This document shows, one piece after another, positions 25,601-34,958 of a stretch of DNA of 64,000 bases (positions within the stretch are counted from its first letter, which is position 1; each line of letters starts with the position of its first letter). Both the position numbers and the translations under genes were made by a program. Under the pieces are notes generated by a model that was not told the origin of the DNA, did not search any database, and was given only the letters and a program-made list of their open reading frames with translations. The stretch is from Flavobacteriaceae bacterium (GTDB taxonomy: Bacteria; Bacteroidota; Bacteroidia; Flavobacteriales; Flavobacteriaceae), in the NCBI GenBank assembly GCA_029248405.1, contig JAQWJJ010000001.1:1-64000 (forward strand), given 5' to 3'.

Positions 25601-28600
25601 CGGTTTTCTAAAGGCCAAATCAAAGAGGCGTCAGCGTCGGTTGGGTTTTCGAGATTTGGCGAAACATTGAGTGGTAATTCAATTTCGTAAAAACTTGTGT
25701 TGAGGTCATTACCCAGACGTATGAATGCCGCCATATCCCCATCAGCCAATAAGGTCGCTGGCGCAGGGAGTGCCTCAGCGTGTATGAACATTTCTAAATT
25801 CTTGTACTGACGCATGTCTACATTAAAATTCTTGTAGACTGCTCTAGCGTCTTCTGGAGACAGGTCACAGACCCTCAAGGCCAATGACTGTTCATCTTGG
25901 CGGATGATGTTGTTGTTGTTATTTAACTCCTCACGATAAACGCCCGGCGGAATGACATAATTACTATTCTGAATGATCCCCACGGCCTCATTTTCAAAAG
26001 TCGTGTTGTCCATCTCATTCGGACTACCATCTATATCCAAAGATTCTGTATACCGGCGATAATCTCCCCTAAAGAGTTCCAATGTTCCAAAACGCAATAC
26101 CGTCTCCTGCGAAAATTCAGAAAGGTACATCCTCATGAATCTGATCGACCTGAAATCAGAGATGCCGTTGACCGCATCAGTATATTCACTCAAGGGAATT
26201 CGGAATTGAATCCAGCGCACAGGCAGATCTTGCCCTGATTGCGTCGTGACATTAATTTCACGAACATCTGTGACATAAGGCGTTTCTAGATTCATTCCTG
26301 GTCTGATGTCTAACTCGTAAGCAAAGTAGCTGTCAACGGTGTTCATGGTATTGTCACGGTTGATGTCCTCCACATCCGGTTGTGCCGTAGAGCCGCGATT
26401 GGTATTGCTCAGAGTCTCAGGCGAGTTGCCCTGAGTCCCGTTGTATTGGTCATAGCGCTCTAAAAGAGACCCTTCAGCCTGCAAGAAATAAGTGTAGTTG
26501 TCACGTGCGGGGTCTTCTTGACTTGCAAAGTTGGTGTAGCGTACTGCTTCAGCGGCATCATTCAAACCGTCCAATCCAACATCTTGGTTGATCCTATCGT
26601 TTCCGGCGCTGCTGAACGTATAAACTAAGGATTGATTACTCGGAACAACGCCCCAGTTGGTCTCAATTGTATTGAGCAAGGAACCGTCCTCAGGCAAACC
26701 ATTTTCATATTGCTTGCGTCCATCTTTGAGCACATCTTCAGAGATGTTTCCCAAATCGAAAGTCACCTTACCCCCTTGATTATTGGCGTATTCTTCGTAA
26801 ATGAAGGGATCCATTAGCCAAAACTGGATGTATTCTACATTACTCCGTTCAAAGTCAGTTGTGGTGAGTTGGCGCGAAATTCCACCAAATCTTGCTTCGG
26901 GATTATTGAGTACATTGTCTGTCGCCGAAGGGTTAAAGTTATAAGGCCCTCGCTCTGTTGGCTTATAATTCAAATCCAAAGAAAACAATGCTTGGGTTTG
27001 TCCTTGGACAATATCTTGATCAGGGAAAATCTCATTGCGAAACAAACGTCTTGTGAACGGCGATGACAGGTCTTGTTCCCCAATACCATTTGGTCTTTGA
27101 GCGCTATAAAAAATAGGGTCAATCGTATACCAATTCAGCTTTGCTCTGTTGTAGTTGGCAGATAAATTGTCATTTTCAAGTTCACCACCCAAACCCACTG
27201 GGGCACTTGACAAAAACCATGTCAGTGGCGCAGAAATGTCAATCGCGGTTTGTGCTGCTTCAAAATCGTCAATATAGGCCGTTGCCTTTCCGCCAAAGTC
27301 AGAAACTTTGGGCGCTCCTGGCAAAAGATAGGCAAATTCACCCCTGAGGGACACTTGCGAGGGAACATCTGTGTCGATGTTTGGCAGTTTATTGACCATT
27401 CGAGTCAAAAATGGGACTTCTGTGGAATAATTGACGTTGACCCCAAACATTGTGTTGTTAATGGGCTCATTCTGAAAGGCAGCTTTTTGAGTCATTGGGC
27501 GCTCATTCAAATTCAAAAAGGTCCCCCCGAGTTGAAAATCATCACTGAATTTGTGCTGAATATCAAGACCCGTAAAGCGCTTGGTTTGTTGCCCAAAAAG
27601 GGTGTTATTTTCTACACTAATGTTGACCGGCGTATTGGAATTTTGCAGCGACGGATCAAGAATCTGTACCCGGCCAAGTTGATAGTTCACTGTATAATCG
27701 ACACCCTCTACCAGAGTCCGTCCTCCGGCAGTAACGGTAACAGATCCTTGCGGAATATTGAATGCGCCAATGGGGATACCATCTGACCCCGTTGATTTAT
27801 AGGTCCCTTTTAATTGGAATTTGTTTTTTTGACTCTCCTGCTGCTCCGCCTGTGTCTTGGTGCTGCGGTACAAGGTGCGAAAGACGTATTTTTGTTGGTT
27901 GGCGTTATAGGTCTCAGGAATGTCGTAATATTCTTGGGTGTCGTTGGAGAGCTTATCGAACAGGTAATCTCCAAATGGCTCGACACTTGTGAAAATAATG
28001 TTTCCATTCTGCGTGTCTACAGTCAGCCCTGGATAGAAGTCAAAAAACCCATCTCCACCTTGTTGAGGGTCGTTGTTGAAATTCAGACGATCCAGATTAA
28101 AGACCCGCAATAACGTCGCGTCGTTGAGATCGACCGCATTGAGATCCGAAAGATCTGGTTCTGGAAAAGTACTGCCTTCTACAGGTGTGATATAGTTCAG
28201 TGGTGAAGGATCCAAATACAAAATATTCATTCTGAAATCCTCACGCTCCAATTGGTAGGCTCCGATAGGATAAATGTTCTTCATCATCAGATCCCAAACC
28301 GGTTCATTGACGTTGGTGATGTTGCTCTTTAGCAGTTTAACCACCAAGTTTTGCGGAATGGCCTGGGTCGGATTATTGGGTTCTTCAGAACCTGAACCTG
28401 AACCCGTACCCCCACCTTCTTGACCCGTCGCCTCAATACCATCGGTAGAAAATTCACCAACCTGATAAACTTGCCCGTTGACCGTAAACTGAAATGCTAC
28501 GGCAAGGACCTCGTCATTGTTCAGGCGTTGATTCAAAGAAATGTAGCCCAATTGGTTATTGAGCTTGTATTCATTCGGCTGCAGTTTCCTGGCATTCTCA

Positions 28601-29865
28601 AGACTCACATAGTCAATTCCGTCATTCACTGGCACACCACCAAAACCACTTGAGGCTGTAGCCACATCGCGAATTGAAGCGTTCAGCACACTTTGTTCTG
28701 CGGGATTATTGATGCCAAAAGGGTTAAAATCATTATTACTGTTGTCTGGAAACGCATTTCTCGGCACATTCAGAAATCCTCCAGGTACGGTCGTTAAACC
28801 AATATTATCCACATTGGCTTCACCAATATCTTGGAGAGCGATGATGTTGCGGACATCATTAGTTGTGGTGTTTCTATTGGTGATCCAGACCTCAGCCCTT
28901 GTGATTTGTACGTTTGAATTGATGAATGGATAATTCTTGAGCACTCTATCGTAATTGTCTCTAAAATAATGCCCTAAGAAAAAGTGTCGGTTTTCGTCGT
29001 AATCCAGTGCAAAAAGCTCAAAATCCGTAATGGTTGCACCGCCTTCAGCCACAACGGAGCGTGTTTCAGATCTCTGTTCAGAAAACACTCCCGTAATCGT
29101 TGTCTTGCCAAACTGAAGTTGTGTTTTGACACCAAACAGGCTTTGTGCCCCTTGTATCAAACTGCTGGTGAGCGGCATGCTGACATTTCCAACTTCTATC
29201 TTTTGAATGATGTCATCCTCGGTAGGGGTATATTCTAACTTGATCGCATTCTGAAAATCAAAAGTAGATTGGGTGTCGTAGTTCGCAGAAATCTGCAAAC
29301 GCTCACCGATTTTACCAAGCAAACTCAAACTAATGCGCTGATCGAAGTCAAAAGATAGATTGCTTCGGTTACGTGGTGAAAATTGAGGATTGTCTTGTTT
29401 GGTGTACAAAAGACCTAAATCCATTTCAACAGATCCTTGTGGAATGATTTCGATAGTGTTGCCCCCAAAGACAGATTCAAAAAAATTAGAATTGACATAA
29501 AAGGTTGGCAGTAGATTCTGTTGCGCTTCTTCAGCTCCTTCTTTTCGACCGTCGGCCGCATCAATTTTTTCTTTAAAATAAGACTTTATCTCTTCGCTGA
29601 GGACTCTTTCTTCATATTCAGCTGGCGTCAAAATTACCGGATAGGATAGGCTAAAATTCCCTAAAACTCTGCTCAATATATAACGGTCCGTGATCGGATC
29701 GTAAGTATACATATTTTCAATGCTTCCTGGGTCTGGCAAGTCCATGCGTCCCATCACAGAACCCGTCACCGTCGTGTCTTGTCCAAAACTGAGCTGACCA
29801 CATGACAACACAACCAGCAACACTGCTGAACGTAAGAAAGAAAGAAAAGGTAATTTAATATTCAA
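22636..29865 (-). CDS. sprA: Type IX secretion system outer-membrane translocon SprA
   Basis: SprA is the giant 36-strand outer-membrane barrel through which type IX cargo, including adhesins such as SprB, leaves the cell; it is essential for gliding and secretion. At 2409 residues the protein has the expected size. A signal peptide (LRSAVLLVVLSCGQLSFGQ) comes first, then SprA/Sov family stretches: YFKEKIDAADGRK, GSVEMDLGLLYTKQDNP, ISLSLLGKIGERLQISANYDTQSTFDFQN, LRGEFAYLLPG and the near-C-terminal RIKDLRIGTN and RSGFTLRYNFGN. The gene follows ruvA with two bases between codons, so it is probably expressed from the ruvA promoter. gcvH, the VanZ-like gene and tonB follow in the same direction. 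Confidence 0.96.
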   Translation of the reverse strand: MNIKLPFLSFLRSAVLLVVLSCGQLSFGQDTTVTGSVMGRMDLPDPGSIENMYTYDPITDRYILSRVLGNFSLSYPVILTPAEYEERVLSEEIKSYFKEKIDAADGRKEGAEEAQQNLLPTFYVNSNFFESVFGGNTIEIIPQGSVEMDLGLLYTKQDNPQFSPRNRSNLSFDFDQRISLSLLGKIGERLQISANYDTQSTFDFQNAIKLEYTPTEDDIIQKIEVGNVSMPLTSSLIQGAQSLFGVKTQLQFGKTTITGVFSEQRSETRSVVAEGGATITDFELFALDYDENRHFFLGHYFRDNYDRVLKNYPFINSNVQITRAEVWITNRNTTTNDVRNIIALQDIGEANVDNIGLTTVPGGFLNVPRNAFPDNSNNDFNPFGINNPAEQSVLNASIRDVATASSGFGGVPVNDGIDYVSLENARKLQPNEYKLNNQLGYISLNQRLNNDEVLAVAFQFTVNGQVYQVGEFSTDGIEATGQEGGGTGSGSGSEEPNNPTQAIPQNLVVKLLKSNITNVNEPVWDLMMKNIYPIGAYQLEREDFRMNILYLDPSPLNYITPVEGSTFPEPDLSDLNAVDLNDATLLRVFNLDRLNFNNDPQQGGDGFFDFYPGLTVDTQNGNIIFTSVEPFGDYLFDKLSNDTQEYYDIPETYNANQQKYVFRTLYRSTKTQAEQQESQKNKFQLKGTYKSTGSDGIPIGAFNIPQGSVTVTAGGRTLVEGVDYTVNYQLGRVQILDPSLQNSNTPVNISVENNTLFGQQTKRFTGLDIQHKFSDDFQLGGTFLNLNERPMTQKAAFQNEPINNTMFGVNVNYSTEVPFLTRMVNKLPNIDTDVPSQVSLRGEFAYLLPGAPKVSDFGGKATAYIDDFEAAQTAIDISAPLTWFLSSAPVGLGGELENDNLSANYNRAKLNWYTIDPIFYSAQRPNGIGEQDLSSPFTRRLFRNEIFPDQDIVQGQTQALFSLDLNYKPTERGPYNFNPSATDNVLNNPEARFGGISRQLTTTDFERSNVEYIQFWLMDPFIYEEYANNQGGKVTFDLGNISEDVLKDGRKQYENGLPEDGSLLNTIETNWGVVPSNQSLVYTFSSAGNDRINQDVGLDGLNDAAEAVRYTNFASQEDPARDNYTYFLQAEGSLLERYDQYNGTQGNSPETLSNTNRGSTAQPDVEDINRDNTMNTVDSYFAYELDIRPGMNLETPYVTDVREINVTTQSGQDLPVRWIQFRIPLSEYTDAVNGISDFRSIRFMRMYLSEFSQETVLRFGTLELFRGDYRRYTESLDIDGSPNEMDNTTFENEAVGIIQNSNYVIPPGVYREELNNNNNIIRQDEQSLALRVCDLSPEDARAVYKNFNVDMRQYKNLEMFIHAEALPAPATLLADGDMAAFIRLGNDLNTSFYEIELPLNVSPNLENPTDADASLIWPLENRLNLPLALLQTLKTKVLSEGNVDPTQVTYFTQEELDPGVSVASNPLRLGIKGNPSFGNVRVIMVGLRNKTNTTICGEAWFNELRMSELENKGGWAAVANMDANIADFADISATGRTSTIGFGSIEQGPNQRSLEDLQQYDIVTNVNLGQLLPKDWGVQLPFNYGVGEELITPKFDPEYDDIELQERLDGTADAAQRGIIENQAINYTKRQSINFIGVRKNKAQESKPMPYDIENFTFSYSYNQEDHHDFEVEEAIDQNVRLGGTYDFNFNSQPIEPFKKNDSLFMGKYWQFLKDLNFNPLPSNISVSSNITRQFNQQKFRELNLLPDQIGLPKLYQRNFMFDWQYTLNYNLTNSLRFNFNAANNRIVNNYIDQGVVDNSVGLWDGFFEIGDPNQHVQSLQLNYDLPTAKFPFLKWIRATYSYQGDYQWQDGSDLFSNVEIPSDDGPSVFYDLGNSVQNGSTHRINSSFDMVNLYRYLGIRKLRGKGSAGESQEEEGRAGSIMGGAEKGDGGNKRDQIRALSQGRNANTSSAVAAKLSGGQKVINTIIGLATSIKKVQLNYLENNGIFLPGYLPSIGFGGSLKPSTGFVFGSQAEVRDMAARKGWLTLYPEFNQQYTEVENRQLDVQMNTEWITDLKIDFNASRQYSENFAENFIVEEGLYQSLTPNTFGNFNISTLLIKTAFSQSDEFGSEAFDAFRTNRLTIANRLAERFYGGTTYSVDQEGYPVGFGKNSQQVLLPAFLSAYQGNDASSERSGIFRDVPLPNWDLKYTGLMRLPWFKKRFKRFSVQHGYRAAYTVNQFQTNLDYNRNNPAEQDQSGNYKSQIILNNVNLTEQFSPLIKLDFEMQNSIKILAEVRKDRALSLSFANNLLTEIKGDELILGLGYRIKDLRIGTNFGGKKTIMKSDLNFKVDLSIRDNKTIIRYLDVDNNQTTAGQTIYGLQFSSDYALSKNLTALFFYDHTFSEYAISTAFPQTTIRSGFTLRYNFGN

Positions 29866-29867
29866 TA

Positions 29868-30449
29868 TTATAAATATTTAAAGGCCTTCTTGATGATTTC
29901 TTCAACCGAGGCTTGCGGCTCTATCTTTAGGACTGAATCACAGGCTTTTTCTGCTATTTTTCTTGCATAACCTAAGGTCTCCAAAGCAGATAACGCTTCA
30001 TTTTTGTTGGTATTGCTCGACCCTAAAGATTGTGTCTCAGACCCGTATAATTTTATGATTTTATCCTTTAAGTCTAAAACGACCCTCTGCGCTGTCTTGG
30101 CGCCAATCCCCTTGACGCTTTGAATCACGGCAATATCCTCGCTCACAATGGCATCACGCACCTGATCAGGGGATAGAGAGGACAGCATCGTTCTTGCGGT
30201 ACTGGCCCCTACACCCGAGACCGATAGTAATAAATTAAATACAGCGCGTTCCTGCTTGGTCGTGAAACCATATAGAATATGGGCGTCTTCACGCACCAAT
30301 AGTTGTGTAAAAAGCACCACACTCTCGCTCTGTGGTAACTGAGAATAGGTGTACAAAGAGATGTTCAAAAAATAGCCCACACCATGGCAGTCGATGACGA
30401 CATCAGTGGGGTTTTTTTCTACTAATCTTCCCTGTATTTGAGCAATCAT
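29868..30449 (-). CDS. ruvA: Holliday junction branch migration protein RuvA
   Basis: RuvA tetramers bind four-way junctions and load the RuvB helicase. The 193-residue protein has domain I starting MIAQIQGRLVEKNPTDVVIDCHGVGYFLNIS, domain II with helix-hairpin-helix motifs LLSVSGVGASTARTMLS and IQSVKGIGAKTAQRVVLDLKDK, and domain III (about residues 145-193) ending EEIIKKAFKYL, which contacts RuvB. It heads a minus-strand run with sprA directly behind it and has a full promoter 20-50 nt upstream. ruvB is 4 kb away in a separate unit. Confidence 0.96.
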   Translation of the reverse strand: MIAQIQGRLVEKNPTDVVIDCHGVGYFLNISLYTYSQLPQSESVVLFTQLLVREDAHILYGFTTKQERAVFNLLLSVSGVGASTARTMLSSLSPDQVRDAIVSEDIAVIQSVKGIGAKTAQRVVLDLKDKIIKLYGSETQSLGSSNTNKNEALSALETLGYARKIAEKACDSVLKIEPQASVEEIIKKAFKYL

Positions 30450-30471
30450 TTGTCACATGAGGTTGAGGACT

Positions 30472-30499
30472 CAAATATAGCATAAATATTTGCATTCAA
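30472..30499 (-). promoter_or_regulatory. Promoter of ruvA-sprA
   Basis: TTG (30499-30497), a 17-nt spacer and TATATTTG (30479-30472) match the Bacteroidota consensus. The start of transcription should be near 30468, giving a leader of about 19 nt. Confidence 0.8.
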
Positions 30500-30527
30500 A
30501 AGACTTGGCAAAAGGAAAAAAAGGCAT

Positions 30528-32834
30528 CTAAACCTTAGGTTTTTTGCGCTTTTGCTGCTTTTCTCCCTGCTCCTTTTGCTGTGCGTCAACCACGGCTATC
30601 GCGGTCATGTTGACCATCTCTTCCACGCTGGCGCCAAGCTGAAAAACATGCACGGCTTTGCGCATGCCAAGCATGATCGGACCAATTGAATCTACATCCT
30701 TTTGCTCCTTGAGCATCTTGTAATTACTATTGGCGGCGTCGAGGTTCGGAAAGATCAAAGCGTTGACCTTTCGCCCAGCAAGTTTTGAAAACGGAAATTT
30801 ACTCTTGAGCATTTCACTATTCAACGCAAAATCAACCTGTAATTCTCCATCCACGATCATGTCTGGATTAGATTCATGCAACAAAGCAACTGCCTGCCTT
30901 ACTTTAGCGGCATGTGGATCATCGGACGACCCGAAATTGGCATAAGAAATCATGGCAATCACAGGAGCAACCCCAAACATTTTCATGGTGTAATTGGTCA
31001 TTTGTGCAATGTTGGCCAATTCCTTTGCTGTTGGATCAATATTGATCGAGGTGTCCGAAATGAAAATCGGGCCTTTGGGGGTGAGCATGAGATTGGTCGC
31101 GGCGACCTTATCGACTCCATCAAATCGACCAACAGTCTCCAAGATAGGCCTTAGCGCGGTTGGATAGGCACGAGCATAACCAGAAACCATGGCATCTGCA
31201 TCACCAAGATTGACCATCATCGAGCCAAAATAGCTGCGCTCACGCATCAGACGTTTGGCATCAAACAAAGTCACTCCCTTTCTTTCCCTGAATTCCCAAA
31301 ATTTTTGGGCATAAAGAAGCCTCTGTTGTTCTTGATCATCTGATTTAGGGTCGATAATTTCGATGTCTTCGTCAAAATCAATTTCTTCCATGAGCTCCAA
31401 AATCACTTCCTTGCGCCCCAAAAGAATTGGCTTAGCGAACCCTTCTTCAAATACAATTTGCGCCGCCTTGATCACATCCAAATGATCCGCTTCTGCAAAA
31501 ACAACACGCTTAGGTTTAGACCGGGCGCGGTCAAATAATAATTTGAGCATTTTGTGGTCGTTGCCCATACGGTCTAGAAGCTCCTCTTCGTATTTTTCCC
31601 AGTCTTTGATTGGAGAAAGGGCCACTCCACTTTCCATAGCTGCTTTAGCTACCGCAGGCGGTACCGCTGCGATCAACCGCGGATCGAATGGTTTTGGAAT
31701 GATATAGTCTCGACCAAATTGTAGTTTTGTCTCGTCATAGGCGACATTGACTTGCTCCGGAACCGGTTCTTTTGCCAAGTCGGCTAAAGCCTTTACTGCA
31801 GCCATTTTCATGGCTTCATTGATTTTTGTGGCCCGCACATCGAGAGCGCCTCGAAAGATGAATGGGAAACCTAAGACATTGTTGACTTGATTAGGATGAT
31901 CACTTCGGCCAGTTGCCATGATGATGTCGGCCCGCGACTTGATCGCCAAGTCATATTTAATTTCAGGATCAGGGTTGGCCATAGCAAAAACGATGGGATT
32001 GGCCGCCATGCTTTTGAGCATTTTCGGCGTCACTATATCCGCAATAGACAATCCGACAAAAACATCGGCATCGACCATAGCTTCCTCGAGGGTGTTGATC
32101 TTTCTGTGGCTGGCGAATTCATTTTTTTCATCACTCAAATCCGGTCGATCCTTCCGGATGACCCCTTTACTATCCAACATGACAATATTGGCTGGGTCTG
32201 CTCCAAAGGCCTTGTATAGACGAGTACAAGAAATCGCGGCCGCCCCAGCTCCGCTGATGACAATGCGTACCGATTCTATAGATTTTTGAGCAAGTTCTAA
32301 AGCATTGAGCAGCGCTGCTGCAGAAATAATTGCGGTACCATGTTGGTCATCATGCATCACTGGGATGTCCAATTCTTCCTTGAGTCGGCGCTCTATTTCA
32401 AAAGCCTCGGGCGCTTTGATGTCTTCAAGATTTATGCCTCCGAAAGTAGGGGCAATATGCTTCACTGTCGTCACAAAGGCATCGATGTCGTTTGTGTCGA
32501 GCTCAATATCAAAAACATCGATATCCGCAAAAATCTTGAACAGCAATCCCTTGCCCTCCATTACGGGCTTGGAGGCCTCCGGGCCAATATTACCGAGACC
32601 CAAGACTGCAGTACCGTTGCTGATCACAGCCACAAGGTTGCCCTTGTTGGTATAGCGATAGACATTCTCCTTAGACTTTTCTATTTCCAGACAGGGTTCT
32701 GCAACACCTGGCGAATAGGCCAACGAAAGATCTCGCTGGCTGGCGTACTTTTTGGTCGGCACAACTTGAATTTTGCCGGGACGTGGTTTGGCGTGATATA
32801 ATAGGGCTTCTCTGCGTTTACTTTGCTTGCTCAT
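30528..32834 (-). CDS. maeB: NADP-dependent malic enzyme with C-terminal phosphotransacetylase-like domain
   Basis: The enzyme converts malate and NADP to pyruvate, CO2 and NADPH. The N-terminal malic domain begins about residue 15 ([71 protein letters not shown]); the NAD(P)-binding part follows with [15 protein letters not shown] near residue 190. From about residue 430 a phosphate acetyl/butyryltransferase-like domain runs to the end ([27 protein letters not shown], PGxxD-like [14 protein letters not shown]). That domain is usually regulatory, binding acetyl-CoA. ATG 32834 is preferred to the TTG at 32840. The gene has its own promoter and sits downstream of ruvB-queG. Confidence 0.94.
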   Translation of the reverse strand: MSKQSKRREALLYHAKPRPGKIQVVPTKKYASQRDLSLAYSPGVAEPCLEIEKSKENVYRYTNKGNLVAVISNGTAVLGLGNIGPEASKPVMEGKGLLFKIFADIDVFDIELDTNDIDAFVTTVKHIAPTFGGINLEDIKAPEAFEIERRLKEELDIPVMHDDQHGTAIISAAALLNALELAQKSIESVRIVISGAGAAAISCTRLYKAFGADPANIVMLDSKGVIRKDRPDLSDEKNEFASHRKINTLEEAMVDADVFVGLSIADIVTPKMLKSMAANPIVFAMANPDPEIKYDLAIKSRADIIMATGRSDHPNQVNNVLGFPFIFRGALDVRATKINEAMKMAAVKALADLAKEPVPEQVNVAYDETKLQFGRDYIIPKPFDPRLIAAVPPAVAKAAMESGVALSPIKDWEKYEEELLDRMGNDHKMLKLLFDRARSKPKRVVFAEADHLDVIKAAQIVFEEGFAKPILLGRKEVILELMEEIDFDEDIEIIDPKSDDQEQQRLLYAQKFWEFRERKGVTLFDAKRLMRERSYFGSMMVNLGDADAMVSGYARAYPTALRPILETVGRFDGVDKVAATNLMLTPKGPIFISDTSINIDPTAKELANIAQMTNYTMKMFGVAPVIAMISYANFGSSDDPHAAKVRQAVALLHESNPDMIVDGELQVDFALNSEMLKSKFPFSKLAGRKVNALIFPNLDAANSNYKMLKEQKDVDSIGPIMLGMRKAVHVFQLGASVEEMVNMTAIAVVDAQQKEQGEKQQKRKKPKV

Positions 32835-32855
32835 AGTCAATTGATACTGCTATAA

Positions 32856-32882
32856 CAAAGTTAGCAGACTTGGTGATACCAA
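32856..32882 (-). promoter_or_regulatory. Promoter of the malic enzyme gene
   Basis: TAACTTTG (32863-32856) matches TAnnTTTG, with TTG at 32882-32880 and a 16-nt spacer, one less than usual. The predicted leader is about 18 nt. Confidence 0.6.
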
Positions 32883-32895
32883 AAAATTTTAGTCC

Positions 32896-33819
32896 TTAAT
32901 CTTTTAAAAACTTAATGTTGCGCATCAGGCCCGAATAACCCGCACGTTGCACCGCACTTTTTTTAAAAATCTCATTAAAAACATCTTCCGTAAGTTCGGT
33001 CCATTGTGCTTTTGTGAAGGACATTAATGCGTCATTTGGCGCAAATAAAGGCTCATTATGTGGCTGTGAAAATCGATTCCAAGGACACACATCCTGGCAC
33101 ACGTCACACCCAAACATCCAATCCTCTAGAGCGCCAGAAAAATTTCCAGGAATTTGATCTTTGAGTTCGATGGTCATATGGGAGATGCATTTATTGGCAT
33201 CGACCACATATGGCGCAATAATCGCTTGTGTCGGGCAGGCGTCGATACAGGCCGTGCAGCTCCCGCAATGATCTGTAGCGGGACCATCTTGCGCCAGAGG
33301 CAGATCGATAATGAGCTCTGCAATAAAAAAATACGACCCGACTTGCTTGGAGAGAAGATTGCTGTGTTTGCCTACCCAGCCCAATCCACTTTTGGCCGCC
33401 CAGGCCTTTTCTAAAACCGGAGCTGAATCCACAAAGATGCGCCCTTGAACATCCCCGATTTCCTCTCGAATAGTCGCCATTAACTCCTTGAGTTTATCCT
33501 TGATCACATAGTGGTAATCTTGCCCATAAGCATACTTTGAGATTTTGTAAGTGTCACTGGTCTGCTCCTGAGACGGAAAGTAATTATACAATAAAGACAC
33601 CACGCTCTTAGCTCCGGGCACTAATTTTGTCGGGTCCAGACGCATGTCAAAATTCCGCTCCATATAAGACATAGAACCCTGCATGTCCCCTTGGAGCCAA
33701 GACTCTAAGCGAGGGGCCTCGTCATCCAGAAAACCTGCCTTACTGATGCCACAAGAAATAAAACCTAATCGTTTGGCTTCAGATTTAATGAGCTGGGCGT
33801 GTTCTGTTTCGACATTCAT
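32896..33819 (-). CDS. queG: Epoxyqueuosine reductase QueG
   Basis: QueG reduces epoxyqueuosine to queuosine in tRNAs with GUN anticodons, using cobalamin and two 4Fe-4S clusters. The cluster ligands are [16 protein letters not shown] (about residues 182-197) and [13 protein letters not shown] (about 233-245). The N-terminal [22 protein letters not shown] and RMDLRLDP-like [27 protein letters not shown] match the cobalamin-binding domain. The length of 307 residues is normal. It starts 14 nt after the ruvB stop and is presumably read from the ruvB promoter. Confidence 0.95.
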   Translation of the reverse strand: MNVETEHAQLIKSEAKRLGFISCGISKAGFLDDEAPRLESWLQGDMQGSMSYMERNFDMRLDPTKLVPGAKSVVSLLYNYFPSQEQTSDTYKISKYAYGQDYHYVIKDKLKELMATIREEIGDVQGRIFVDSAPVLEKAWAAKSGLGWVGKHSNLLSKQVGSYFFIAELIIDLPLAQDGPATDHCGSCTACIDACPTQAIIAPYVVDANKCISHMTIELKDQIPGNFSGALEDWMFGCDVCQDVCPWNRFSQPHNEPLFAPNDALMSFTKAQWTELTEDVFNEIFKKSAVQRAGYSGLMRNIKFLKD

Positions 33820-33833
33820 GTATTGGTTGCGCT

Positions 33834-34862
33834 TTAGGATGAAAATAATCCGCCCTTAGACGGGCCATTACCCAAACCCAAATGGCGGTAGGCAAAATCA
33901 GTCACTTCCCGACCTCTTGGTGTGCGCATGATGAATCCTTGCTGTATCAAAAACGGCTCGTAGACTTCTTCAATGGTTTCGGCGCTCTCAGAGACAGCAG
34001 TTGCTAATGTCGTGATCCCAACGGGACCTCCTTTAAATTTTTCGATGATCGTTGTCAATATTTTGTTGTCCATGTCATCTAATCCATAGGCATCAACATT
34101 GAGCTGCTTAAGCGCAAACTGTGCTATAGCAATATCTATTGATCCATTGCCTTTGATTTGCGCAAAATCACGCACACGGCGCAATAGAGCGTTGGCAATA
34201 CGAGGCGTCCCTCGGCTGCGGCCGGCAATTTCTATCGCCGCCTCCATAGAGATAGGGACCCCCAAGATGTCCGCACTACGCTCTACAATAGTGGTCAATA
34301 ATTCGGTACTGTAATATTCCAATCTTGATGCAATACCAAAACGAGCACGCATAGGCGCTGTAAGTAGACCTGACCGTGTTGTGGCCCCGACGAGTGTGAA
34401 TGGGTTTAGATTGATTTGCACCGTTCGTGCGTTTGGCCCTGACTCAATCATGATATCGATTTTATAGTCCTCCATAGCACTGTACAAATATTCCTCGACT
34501 ATTGGGCTCAGGCGGTGGATTTCATCAATAAACAACACATCGCGTTGTTCCAAATTGGTCAATAGGCCCGCCAAGTCGCCTGGCTTGTCCAGCACAGGAC
34601 CCGAAGTGACTTTAATGCCAACCTCCAATTCCTGAGCCAATATATGTGCCAAGGTGGTTTTGCCAAGACCGGGAGGTCCATGAAAAAGCGTGTGGTCTAA
34701 TGCTTCTTCTCTTTGGTTGGCTGCTGCGACAAAAATCTTTAAATTTTCCAATGCCTGATCTTGACCTGTAAAATCTTCGAAAGTTAGTGGACGCAACTTG
34801 CGTTCAATGTCTAAATCTTGAGGGGTCAAGTTATGCTCAGTAGGATCCAAATGCTCGTTCAT
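33834..34862 (-). CDS. ruvB: Holliday junction branch migration DNA helicase RuvB
   Basis: This AAA+ motor drives branch migration with RuvA. Walker A is [18 protein letters not shown] (about residues 60-77), Walker [20 protein letters not shown], sensor [19 protein letters not shown], and a winged-helix C-terminus with [15 protein letters not shown]. At 342 residues it is complete. ATG 34862 gives the usual [11 protein letters not shown] start; the earlier TTG 34877 overlaps the predicted -7 element. The ATG lies only 5 nt past that element, so the message may be almost leaderless. queG follows. Confidence 0.96.
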   Translation of the reverse strand: MNEHLDPTEHNLTPQDLDIERKLRPLTFEDFTGQDQALENLKIFVAAANQREEALDHTLFHGPPGLGKTTLAHILAQELEVGIKVTSGPVLDKPGDLAGLLTNLEQRDVLFIDEIHRLSPIVEEYLYSAMEDYKIDIMIESGPNARTVQINLNPFTLVGATTRSGLLTAPMRARFGIASRLEYYSTELLTTIVERSADILGVPISMEAAIEIAGRSRGTPRIANALLRRVRDFAQIKGNGSIDIAIAQFALKQLNVDAYGLDDMDNKILTTIIEKFKGGPVGITTLATAVSESAETIEEVYEPFLIQQGFIMRTPRGREVTDFAYRHLGLGNGPSKGGLFSS

Positions 34863-34866
34863 ATAG

Positions 34867-34874
34867 CAAATATA
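34867..34874 (-). promoter_or_regulatory. -7 promoter element (TATATTTG) of ruvB-queG
   Basis: TATATTTG fits the consensus; a TTTG at 34894-34891 lies 16 nt upstream. The ruvB ATG begins five bases after the element, so almost no untranslated leader would exist. Confidence 0.6.
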
Positions 34875-34898
34875 CAAAGTAGAGGCATGCCAAATGGA

Positions 34899-34938
34899 TA
34901 AAAAAATCCCCCGCTAAAATGAAGTTTTAACGGGGGAT
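34899..34938 (-). terminator. Terminator of the act-cox operon
   Basis: ATCCCCCG (34906-34913) pairs with CGGGGGAT (34931-34938), the stem continues with five A-T pairs after one mismatch, and a T-run follows on the minus strand. It lies 20 nt after the coxA stop. Confidence 0.88.
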
Positions 34939-34958
34939 GCTCCTAAAAAGACCTGCTC

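Noticed and set aside
22841-28933. Many plus-strand ORFs opposite sprA
   Set aside because: Frame shadows of a long conserved gene, with no own promoters or recognisable domains.
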